From Paracyclopina nana (taxonomy: Eukaryota; Arthropoda; Copepoda; Cyclopoida; Cyclopettidae), in assembly GCA_019096065.1 (NCBI GenBank), contig JAGUCH010000002.1:17248501-17312500 (forward strand): a DNA stretch of 64,000 nt, given 5' to 3'. Both the position numbers and the translations under genes were made by a program. Numbering within the stretch: the first letter of the stretch is position 1; the number at the start of each line of letters is the position of its first letter. Below are positions 40,801-50,612 of this stretch, in pieces. The notes under the pieces are model-generated. The model saw nothing but the letters and a program-made list of their open reading frames with translations, was not told where the DNA came from and searched no databases.

Positions 40801-41440
40801 TTCAAATTTGATGACTAATTCGTGGCCAAGCTGGAATTCCATGATCAATTCAAATTCGATGACAAATTCGTTGAAATGATGGAATTCCAAGATCAAATTT
40901 GATGACAAATTCGTGGCAATGCTGGAATTCCATGATCAATTCAAATTTGATGACAAATTCGTGGCAAAGCTGGAGTTCCAAGATCATTTCAAATTTGATG
41001 ACTAATTCATGGCCAAGCTCGAATTCCATGATTATTTCAAATTCGATGACAAATTCGTTGCAATGATGGAATTCCTAGATCAAATTTGATGACAAATTCG
41101 TGGCAATGATGGAATTCCATGATCAATTCAAATTCGATGACAAATTCGTGGCAATGATGGAATTCCATGATCAATTCAAATTCGATGACAAATTCCTGGC
41201 AATGCTGGAATTCCATGATCAATTCAAATTTGATGACAAATTCGTGGCAATGCTGGAATTCCATGATCAATTCAAATTCGATGACAAATTCGTTGCAATG
41301 ATGGAATTCCTAGATCAAATTTGATGACTAAATCGTGACAATGCTGGAAATTCAATGATCAATTCAAATTTGATGACTAAATTGTGGCAATGGTGGAAAT
41401 TCCAAGATCAAATTTGATCACAATCTTTTCATATGGATGC
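31880..41440. repeat. 48/43-bp satellite array, roughly 200 monomers
   Basis: The main monomer is 48 bp. It starts GATGACAAATTCGTGGCAAT, continues with TGGAATTCCA and ends with CAATTCAAATTT. A common 43-bp form lacks five bases near the end. Edge monomers (31,880-32,400 and after 41,330) are more diverged than those in the centre, as is usual for satellites. Larger blocks are duplicated, for example 33.17-34.1 kb with 35.1-36.1 kb and 32.8-33.0 kb with 36.88-37.06 kb. The 48-bp form keeps frames open on both strands (16-residue repeats), while the 43-bp form and TGACTAA variants close them. The array lies wholly inside the P-type transposon, downstream of the transposase stop. Confidence 0.95.
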
Positions 41441-42293
41441 TGGAATGTCCTAGATCTATTCAAATTTTATTCAGATTGAAAGATATTCAATTGGATGGAC
41501 CAATTAATTCATTTCTGGCTAGGAATGTCCAAGATCTATTGAAATTGGATTACTTATTCATGGCAATGCTGATATATTTTCTGTATATATCTTAATGTTA
41601 ATTAATAATTAATTTCATTTTTAGATTGGAATTTTGAGCAGAAGACCATCAGTATCAAGAAAGTAAATTCTGAAGAAGAAACAACTCATAATTTATATTG
41701 AGTGATGGATGCGTCTGACTTTATTGTATTCATGGATTCCAGCACAATCTCATGTTCAATATCACAGAAATATGAATAATGTTATTCACTATTCTAGATT
41801 CTGGCAGAATTCCTCCTCTTTTTTGACATAGATAGGAGGCATAAAATATATGTTATAACATTGTTCAATTTGAGTTCAGTAGCTTTTGGATTTGAGCTCA
41901 GTTGCCATTTTTTATATAGGATGGCAAGTCATATTTTAGTTCTATTCTTGTGTCTATCAGTAGTACTTAACTTGGCTTTTTAGAACATTGTTTTACTACT
42001 TTTGAGATGTATCTGGCAACACTGAAATAAATGTGAGAAATGCAAATTCGGAATTTGATTTACTTAACAAAAGGTTAAAAGTTAAGGTGATGGAAAACAT
42101 ATATGAAAGCTTAAGTCTCAAAAAGCATATAATGAGCTGATATGATACTTTTGATCAATATAAAAGGAGAATTTAAAGAATTTAGAATTTAGGTGGCTGA
42201 TGTTGGGCAATATCAAGCCGGCCACAATCTGCCAGGCTGACAGCTGTTCCGAATTGGTTCCAAATTATGAATCACTTAAACCTCTCATTTTCC
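41441..42293 (+). other. P-type element right flank, no gene recognised
   Basis: This AT-rich sequence lies between the satellite and the right terminal repeat. A possible splice acceptor (CATTTTTAG at about 41,624) precedes a short open stretch, but no protein family is recognisable. A GCCGGCCACAATCTGCCAGGC segment lies close to the right end. Confidence 0.5.
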
Positions 42294-42352
42294 GTGTATG
42301 TTACCCTATAACGTAGTGGAGCGAAGTGGGCGGAGTTATATCTAGAACACTA
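42294..42352 (-). repeat. Right 59-bp terminal inverted repeat of the P-type element
   Basis: This is the exact inverse of 26,617-26,675 and is followed immediately by the target duplication GTTCCTAA. Confidence 0.95.
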
Positions 42353-42434
42353 GTTCCTAAAGGCCAAAACTGCTTAAACTTGAAAAAGCCTTTTCCCAGG
42401 GGGACAATGCACGCAACGAATTGAGACAGTGTAT

Positions 42435-42890
<456 letters not shown>

Positions 42891-44026
42891 TTTTGCCGAT
42901 TCTAACTCACTTTGCCTAATCGATATTTGAGTTGCTTGGCCTTTTAATGCCTTTCAGCGAAATCTGCATGAAAAAAGCAGAATGAAAACATCAGCTGCTT
43001 TTCGCAACATTTTCAAATAAAGCTCACGCAACCTAGCCATAAAACTATTAAATCAGAGTTATGGCTTGAATAATTTTAAAATAGTTAATTCATGAAATTT
43101 TGCTCAGTGGTTGTAGTTTGTTCTTTATCCAACTGTCTGATGTTGAAATCTAGATTATACCGACGCTTTTTCCTAAATCTTTGGAATTAAAATTAGTTCC
43201 ATGGAATAGGAAGAATCAAAATTACTTTGTCCTCCTTTATTCCAAGGCCATAAGGTATTACCCCAAAAATGCTTAGAAAAAAACTGACTAATAAGAGCAA
43301 AATTGGATCAGTATTCTGAAAAAAAAATTTATATTAAATCTTCATGATTTCAGCACAATCCGTAACTATTTAAAAGGCACTGGGTTTATAATCGCATTGG
43401 CTTGAAGGCAGATCTATCAGCAAAATGTTACCAAATTTGAAACCGCGTCTCTGATTCTGGCCATTTTTATGGCACAATGAGCAGCATTGACCCACTCTAA
43501 CAGTGTGTAATATCTATTTTTATATGTAAACAATTTATAAAACAAGCTAATAAAATAGCTGAGCAAATTTTGTAAAGTAAAAATCGAGTGGCAACTTTGC
43601 GGGCTCGAGCTTGCTAACTTATTTGACTTCAGAATAAAAAAGAAATGAGACAGAGGCTTTCAAAAAAATTGTTGTTCACCTTAGCATATTTCTGAACATT
43701 TGAGAGACATTTTAGATATTATGTAACACACACTTTAATTTAGTGGTCATTTACTAAACAAAAGTGTGCTCATATGGAAAAGGTTCCAGTATTCATCATT
43801 TTCTCAGAATGCAAATGGAGTCTAGATTATGCAGGTTTGATCATTTTCTTAAGTCTAAGAGCTTTTCAGTAAAAAGGCACCACTTCATCTGTGGTCTTTT
43901 TTTAAAAAAAGCCTTTCTATGCTTCTCTGAAAAGTCGACTGCGTTTCAGCAGACTGCTTTTAGATGGATTGCGTTTAAGCAGATTTTGCATCCAGTCGAC
44001 CAAGTCTTGTAATAAACGTTTTCCGA
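42891..44026. other. Intergenic AT-rich DNA, no gene seen
   Basis: This is the space between the DYNLT1-like 5' end and the GPATCH1 3' end. No ORF with recognisable similarity is present. A short GC-richer stretch near 43,915-44,000 contains repeats of GCGTTT and GTCGAC words. Confidence 0.5.
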
Positions 44027-44032
44027 TTTATT
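44027..44032 (-). terminator. Polyadenylation signal for GPATCH1
   Basis: AATAAA on the minus strand lies beyond the duplicated C-terminal segment. Transcripts ending here would carry that segment as 3'UTR. Confidence 0.45.
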
Positions 44033-44057
44033 GAACTTGAAATTAGCTACATTTTTG

Positions 44058-44492
44058 ATCACATTTAATCAGAAGATGAAGAGGTGGAGGAGTAATTGGA
44101 GTGACGTTTCTTGCTTTTCTTCTTCTTCTTCTTTTTGCTCTTGCTTCTACGGCGATGCTCCTTCTTGTCCTTCTTCTGCTTCAGCTTCTTCTTCTTTGAT
44201 GACTTTTCCACCCACTCATCATCGTCTTCATTTGATTCTGAATTGTGTTGACTGCCTTTCATAGATTCCACGCCCTGCTCTGGTTTTTTGGGGCCGAAAA
44301 AGTCTGGCTCCGTGAAGAAACCCGTGGCTGACATTCGAGTTTTAGAGCTTGGCATGCCAGTCAAGAAAGGCTTATTGGGTTCACTGCTGACTGACTGCTT
44401 CATAGTCGAAGATGAAGGCATTTTCTTGTTGAGCTTGTCGAAATCGATGTTGGCGAAAATGCCCTTGGCAGGAGCCGGATCCCTGAGCAGGT
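44058..44492 (-). pseudogene. Tandem duplicate of the GPATCH1 C-terminal coding segment
   Basis: This ~435-bp segment repeats 44,497-44,945 with few differences and encodes the same lysine-rich, serine-ending tail up to the same stop. It follows the stop of the intact copy in the same orientation and has no start of its own that would make a meaningful protein. It is a partial tandem duplication now sitting in the 3'UTR position. Confidence 0.8.
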
Positions 44493-44503
44493 TTTCATCA
44501 CAT

Positions 44504-46887
44504 TTAATCAGAAGATGAAGAGGTGGAGGAAGAATTGGAGTGACGTTTCTTGCTTTTCTTCTTCTTCTTCTTTTTGCTCTTGCTTCTACGGCGATGCTCC
44601 TTCTTGTCCTTCTTCTTCTTCAGCTTTTTCTTCGTTGATGACTTTTCGACCCACTCATCATCGTCTTCATTTGATTCTGAATTGTGTTGACTGCCTTTCA
44701 TAGATTCCACGCCCTGCTCTGGTTTTTTGGGGCCGAAAAAGTCTGGCTCCGTGAAGAAATCTGTGGCTGACATTCGCTGATGACTTTTAGAGCTTGGCAT
44801 GCCAGTCAAGAAAGGCTTATTGGGTTCACTGCTGACTGACTGCTTCATAGTCGAAGATGAAGGCATCTTCTTGTTGAGCTTGTCGAAATCAATGTTGGCG
44901 AAAATGCCTTTGGCAGGAGCCGGATTCCTGAGGAGGTTCTCATGCGGTTTCTCCACCCAGGATGAATTATGAGCAACTTTGGAGTCTAGCTCACTTGTCT
45001 CCTCTTCTTCTTCTTCGGAATCTTCGCTGGCCAGGAATATCGACTTGAACAGATCCATTGGCGGCTTCTCTTCTTCCACCTCTTCCTCTTTGCTGCCCTC
45101 CAAGACTTCATTGTCATCAGAGGGCTCTTTGGCAGTCTCAGTTGTCACGCTAAGCTCTATAGCCGGCTGTTTAGCCTCGACCACATTGAGTCTGCCAAAG
45201 AGGTCAAACTTGGACTTGGCCTCCACGGCCACTCCGACCACTGAGGCATCGCCAAATGGAGGCTTGACGTTGAAGCGGACGCAAAGGAGCCTCGCGGGAT
45301 GCCATTCCACAGTTTCGCGCGTTAAATGTCCGTACAGCTTCATTTTGGCAGCCTTCTCCGCCTCGCTCAGCTCCTTGCCTGCTTGGCCAGCCTTGTCGTC
45401 CAAGACTTGGTCGGATGTGCCCGCGGAGACGAACCTTGAGGACATGCTAAAATTCAGGGGGCGAAAGAGCATGGAGGCCCTGTGGAACTCGAGGCGTTCC
45501 CGCTCGCGCTCCCACTCCGGCATGTCTTTGGGCTGCAAAATGGGCAGGGCATTTCCATGCTTTTGACAAGCCATGAAGTGCTCGTATCTCTTCTGCTTCC
45601 CAGGATCGCTGGCAAAAGGCTTGAACTGACTGGAATCCTCCTCGGCCGGGCTCCCGGACAAGATGACCTTGACTTGCTCCTCGGTAATGAATTTTTCTTC
45701 TTCTTCTTCGTTGATGGCTGACCTTCGCTGATCCGGAGTGGGATTGGTGGTGCCCAATTCTTTGGATGAGGGCTCAAATCGGGATTTCCGCGCCAGACCT
45801 CTGGGCTGGAAGCCTTTGGGGATTTCCGGCGGCTCGAACTTTTTCTGCAAGAGCGTCGAGCTCTTCTTGGCTAAAATGAAGCCTTCGAGGCAAGCGACGA
45901 GATCCTTGTCCCACCTGCTCGCCTTTTTTGTCTCTTTTGATCCTGGTCATTACCGCGATCTTCGTCGTCAATTATGGCAAAGTCGTAGCGAGACATGTCG
46001 TCCCATTGGTAGATGTCGTCGTCTTCCTCCTCGTAAGCCCCCACTCCAAAGGCTTGGCCGGAAATCTTGAGCTTCTTCTTGGCAGCATTGTCGAATTTCG
46101 TCATAGGGAGGCCAAACAGGTTGATGTGACTACTGGAGCTGGTGAGCACTGAGGAGCCCCGCTCAAGGCCGCTGTAGGCGATGCCAAACAGGTTCTCCTT
46201 CGGCTGGGCCACAAAGTCCGGAATGTCGTCCGGCGCAAACAAAAAGTCCTTGTACTTGTCATCATCCTCATCCTCATCCTCATCTTCATTTTGAGCAGAG
46301 TTTGCTTCTCTAATAAAAAGGGCTTTCGTTTTTCGACTGACGGCTTTCTTGCGATTGCGCAACAGCTTTGGCCCGATGCCCTGGCCGGGTTTCCAGCCCA
46401 TTTCCTTGAGCAGCCGGACTCCGATGGTCTCTTGAGCGGGACGAATGTACTGCTCCAGGACCGGATCACCCGGAACAATGGGAGCTTCATCAATCATTGA
46501 AGGCTCCTTCCGCTTTCTGCTGCTGCTGCTGCTGCTGAACTCTTTGGACGTTTGCAGCTTTCGGTGAGCAATGCCGAATTCGCCCATGTCCTCGTCGTCC
46601 ATAAAGTCCTCCGGCCTCTGCTGCTCACCCGGCGGCTGGCCCATGCGGTTGCTCCTCGAGGACTTGAAGTGCCGCGGCGTCCAGCCGTCCCGGGAGCCGG
46701 CGGTGTTGAAAAATCCGGCGGAGAAACCGCCGGTGAAGGCGCCGTGAAAGCGCCGCCGGCCATTCTCGTCCGTCGCAATTTGCTCCTCAATCGGAGTTGG
46801 CTTCATCTTCTTGGCAGAGGCATTCTCCTCCTCCAACGGAGGCAAAGCGTTGCCATAGATGACAAAAGAGTCCGGATCTTCCTCCAT
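44504..46887 (-). CDS. GPATCH1: G-patch domain protein GPATCH1
   Basis: This nuclear protein is linked to the spliceosome, where G-patch proteins activate DEAH helicases. The N-terminus has the conserved GPATCH1 region (RRRFHGAFTGGFSAGFFNT and EDFMDDEDMGEFGIA). The G-patch is in GVRLLKEMGWKPGQGIGPKL. Later come ISGQAFGVGAYEEEDDDIY, FKPFASDPGKQKRYEHF and TVEWHPARLLCVRFNV, and the protein ends in a lysine- and serine-rich tail. The reading frame changes at an A-run of six (plus 45,924-45,929). One more A would join ORF 45,871-46,923 to the upstream-open ORF at 44,504-45,850, so this is either a one-base deletion or a sequence error. I prefer the start at 46,887 (MEEDPDSFV) over the in-frame ATG at 46,923, because similarity to other family members begins there. 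Confidence 0.9.
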
Positions 46888-47655
46888 CACTAGAAATCTG
46901 ATGGCAATTTTTTTTCCCGTCAAAGTGAAAACGTAAACAAAACAAACGCAGCGTTACCCGAGCTGAGCTGACGCAAAAGAGCCAATTTTGAACGCTGTTG
47001 AAAACATTTTACGGATTAAACTGCAGAGTTATCAACGGATTTTGATTTATAGTCACAAATCCTTGTTCATGTTAGTCAAGCTATAGTTTTCTTTTTCTTT
47101 TGAAATTAAGCTTATTTTTCTGGCTAAGATTATTCCTAAAGGAAAAATGTAGTTAGCCTTATTTGGGCTTAATTAGCCTATTTTGAGACTATTTTAGTCA
47201 TTCAAAAACGACCACTTTTCAGTCCAATTTTTTTCTCGACCAAACCGAGAAACGACCACTTTGGTCGTTCCTGACCACCGTTGATAACTCGGGATAAAAG
47301 AGATAATCACTGAGGGTGAAAAAATGGCCGAATGAAATTTCAAAATAGTTTAAAATCTTAAGATTAATAGCTTTACATGGCCAAATGAAAATTCAAAATA
47401 TTTCAAAATCTCATGATTTTAAAAATTGCTTTCTCGCGTCGCCCTTCCGGTTTAGCTTGTTTGTTTACAAACATAACTTGAAGAGTTTTTGATGAGTTTT
47501 TTCGCGAATAATTCTCTTGAAAAATCCGTTATGCCAAAAGACCAGATGAAAAGCCTCATGCTTTTGTTGAGCAGAGACTATAAGTCTCTGGTGTTGAGTG
47601 TATTTTGATCCCAAGATGAGGAGATCTAACAAATTCGGCCGTTTCTGACCGCTCA

Positions 47656-47779
47656 TTTTTATCTGCATGGAAGCATGAATTCCAACGAATTATTCTTTGT
47701 GGAATCGCACCAAAGGATGTTGCCAAGATGAAGATTGACATAGTGGGCCAATTTGTGAAACATTCTGCTGAAATCCCAG
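47656..47779 (+). CDS. Possible isolated exon of unknown gene
   Basis: A plus-strand open stretch includes RIILCGIAPKDVAKMKIDIV and ends at a good donor (CCCAG|GTAAGACT). Its composition looks protein-like, but I recognise no family and found no convincing partner exon. It may be a remnant of a gene or transposon. Confidence 0.25.
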
Positions 47780-48043
47780 GTAAGACTTGTTTCACACTTC
47801 TTTGGCTTTCTCTTGTCACTGACTTGAAAGACTGAAGCTAGCTTGACTACAGTAATCCCTGAATAAAAGGGGCTAATTGCGAATTCAAGGTTCTGTCCAT
47901 GCTTTAAAAATGTTAGGATTCTACAAAGGATCCGGAAGAGAAACTACTGTGACGAACCCGAACCACTGTACCTAAATCTACTAAAAAAGAACAGTTTAGA
48001 ATCTAATAGACTGCAACTAGGCCAGCAAGGTAAGTCCGGAAGT

Positions 48044-48147
48044 ACCGATTGAGTCATGAGAAACGCAATGCGCTGGCTGCACTGCTGCACTAAATAAACC
48101 GGCCGAATTGGCCATAGCGCTTACCCGGTTTTGATGACTCAATCGGT
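48044..48147. repeat. Short MITE with 14-bp terminal inverted repeats
   Basis: It begins ACCGATTGAGTCAT and ends ATGACTCAATCGGT, 104 bp in all, with a small internal palindrome GGCCGAATTGGCC. A decayed relative lies at 9254-9355 in the Helitron. Confidence 0.75.
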
Positions 48148-48640
48148 ATTCAACAAGTCTAAAAGTCTCTGCTTAGCTTTTACACTGACAATAGCTGCTG
48201 CATCAAAAAAGTCAATTCATGGCAAATCCTTGAGTGTGACCCAAGTCCTGGAGTTTCAGTCAAATCTGGAAGTTTAAATCCAGTGCAAGATTAGCCTTAT
48301 CTAGCTGCTAAGTGAAGTCAATTACCCATTTCCAAGAAATTCAAGAATTACTTTATTTGCAGAAAATTAAGATATCATGCATTGTTATTGATGGTTACAA
48401 ATGAAAATATTCATGCACTTGTAACTCCTTGAAACTTGAGCCATAAAGTTACACTTGACACTTTAAAATATCTCTCTAAAGTTTAGACTTAATTGTATGA
48501 ATCGGTTTTCATTTGCTGAATGATGTGTTATTGTGAGATGAGACATAAGACCACATACAAATGTTGGAATGACTGATAAACTACATGTCATTCCTTATGT
48601 CTTGCTTAGTTCTAATTTTAAAGCTTTTGATTCATATACC

Positions 48641-50537
48641 TCAATTTTGAGTCCTTACATAGTATTTTCTGAATTGAAAAATCTCAGAAATAACAAGGAG
48701 AAGGGAGAAGAAGCATCCAATGGAAAGTAGAGCAAACAAGGATATTACATTATTGATGCCAAGGGCTTGAGATTCAGCATCAACACATCCAGGCATTTGT
48801 ACTTGCCATTTTTCTTGCAAGTGCTTCAGCACTCCTCCTTCTTGTGCTTTCATGTAGGCATGTACAAAGAAGGGAAAGAATGGGGACTTTTTTGGAAAAA
48901 CCATTGAAGTGAGTTTCCTGTCATTAGATATCCATAGAAATTGAATGTCACAAGATCTTTGCTTTCTGTGAACAAATTCAATCATTGCTTCATACTCATT
49001 GTAAACAGCCACTTTGCCAAGTGAGTTCAAGACAATGTCAACCAAATCTCCAAGTGAGTTGAAGGAATCCTTGGACATTTGGTTTTGATAGATGTCATTT
49101 GTGACTGTGCCAGGTGCAGATGAAATGAATGTATGGCCATAAAAGCTGCTCTTCTCAGTGGTGAAAAGCCTTATTAGAAGAAAAAAGATAATTATCAATG
49201 TTACACTGTAGTTCCTTTTTTGAGTACTTGTAGTCAGTTTTTGAAAAGCTGTCCAGATCAGAAAAGGGGATGATCTCATCCTTGGCAAAAAGAGTTGAGA
49301 GCAAAACTGCATTGTAAGCATAGAACAGGAGACTTCCAGTGAGGAACACTGACAAAAGGCAAATTCTGGCACTCCATTGGGATGCTGCATTGCTAGCACT
49401 GACTTCCCCTATTCCAATGAGAGATGCCACAGATATCCACAATGACATGCCAATTGAGAAATTATCCTACAAAAAAAATGTCTTTCTTGTTATTGAAAGT
49501 TCTTTACTGCCTTATTGTGTACCTTAGAGTTTTTGTGCAAGTATGTAGTGACTATGGTTGAAACTGCCACAAAGAGGCCAATTGCCACCCAAATTGTCAG
49601 GTCAAATAGAGTTAAGTAGTTGGTCCATGTGAGAATACTTGAGCTCATTCTTCGAACAGACAAGGATGGTGTAGAGTAGGTAATGGATGGCAGAAAGTCT
49701 ACCACTGAACTTCTTGTGAAGCTGAGTGTCAAGCCAGAACTGATCAAGTCAACATTATCATTGCAGATGAGAGTTCCAATTGCCCCCTCCCATACTTGTG
49801 TATCCATATTTAGGATGCCAAAGACTCCATCAGGCTGTAAAAGCTCCAAGATTGTTGCATTCAATGTTCCAGCTAATATCAATAGAAATTCATGGTAAAT
49901 GCCCTCAATGATACCTGTTACCTAAATGCAATGAGCTTTTTTTCTTAATTGAATTTTAAAAAAGCAAAGATCTCAGTACTTCTTTGAATCCTGGCAAAAT
50001 TGAATCTGTCATCTTACTCTCATCTGCTATATAGTTGTTGTAATCCTTTATGGCTATAGCTATCAAGGTATCATTTTTGAAATCTGCCCTCCTTTCAACC
50101 AGCCCAAGTGAAAGTGATGGTATGGGTGTCCATGTGGTGAGATCATCAGAAAATTGCCCAAGAATGTTCTTGATAATAGTTGACTTAATTTTGAACCTCT
50201 CAATAAGTGAAAAGTTTTGAACAAAATAGATGGAATCTTTCATCGAGGAAAAGACATCATGGATGGAAGTGTTTTTGAGAACTACAATCCAAGGAGTGTC
50301 TGGGTCACTTTGCACATTGTGAAATGTGCATGGAAAATAGTCAGTCATAATCACTGAGGTCAGTGTTCCATTCAGTAGGTTGTGCATTGGATCAGTTGTG
50401 GCAAAGAACTGCTCACCTTTTCTAAATGCCCCCTTTGCAATTTGTTTGACTTCTTCTGCCTGTCTTTCATGGCTTTTCAGTATGATGTTGGGGTTCTTTA
50501 TGCCCAGAATGGCTATGAGCTTGATCAGAATTTGCAT
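48641..50537 (-). CDS. Ionotropic receptor (IR-type ligand-gated ion channel)
   Basis: This is a divergent relative of ionotropic glutamate receptors. In protostomes the IR family senses odours, tastes, humidity or temperature at sensory-cell membranes. Four exons (49,980-50,537, 49,523-49,921, 49,228-49,466 and 48,641-49,169) join in phase to about 574 residues. The ligand-binding half S1 includes LQPDGVFGILN and DLISSGLTLSFTRSSVVDF. A first membrane segment follows (WTNYLTLFDLTIWVAIGLFV), then the pore/M3 region (WISVASLIGIGEVS, SARICLLSVFLTGSLLFYAY). S2 comes next, and a final membrane segment (NVISLFALLSIGCFFSLLLV) precedes a short tail. The classical glutamate-binding residues are not obvious, as in many IRs. 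An extra 5' exon cannot be excluded. The start lies 76 bp from the stop of the DEG/ENaC gene. Confidence 0.82.
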
Positions 50538-50612
50538 TGTGGTTGGACTCTTGTCTGAGTTCAGTTAGCAAGTGTTGACAATTGACTGTGTTTGATCAAA
50601 GAAATGTGAGTT

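Larger units (their letters stand above)
26609..42360 (+). mobile_element. P-element-superfamily transposon, 15.7 kb, with THAP transposase and satellite
   Basis: An exact 8-bp target duplication, GTTCCTAA, lies at 26,609-26,616 and 42,353-42,360. Eight bases is the P-element hallmark. Inside it are perfect 59-bp terminal inverted repeats. The body encodes a THAP-domain transposase related to P-element/THAP9 proteins, a palindromic minisatellite in an intron and a ~9.5-kb satellite. The insertion lies between the KDM2 5' end and the DYNLT1-like 3' end, 75 bp past the latter's stop. Canonical P elements are ~3 kb, so most of the length is internal expansion. Confidence 0.93.
46924..48640. other. 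Intergenic region between GPATCH1 and the ionotropic receptor
   Basis: It contains a ~55-bp direct duplication at 47,325-47,415 (GGCCRAATGAAA...TTCAAAATCT), one short MITE (listed separately) and one possible plus-strand exon (listed separately). The rest is AT-rich with no recognisable coding sequence. Confidence 0.5.

Noticed and set aside
32377-41324. Dozens of 60-260-codon ORFs on both strands in the satellite
   Set aside because: They arise because the 48-bp monomer is a multiple of three and lacks stops in two frames. Starts and stops fall at monomer variants, and no non-repetitive coding sequence is attached.
44979-45566. Plus-strand 195-codon ORF opposite GPATCH1
   Set aside because: It is an antisense shadow of a serine/glutamate-rich coding region with no domain. 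The minus strand carries GPATCH1 homology.
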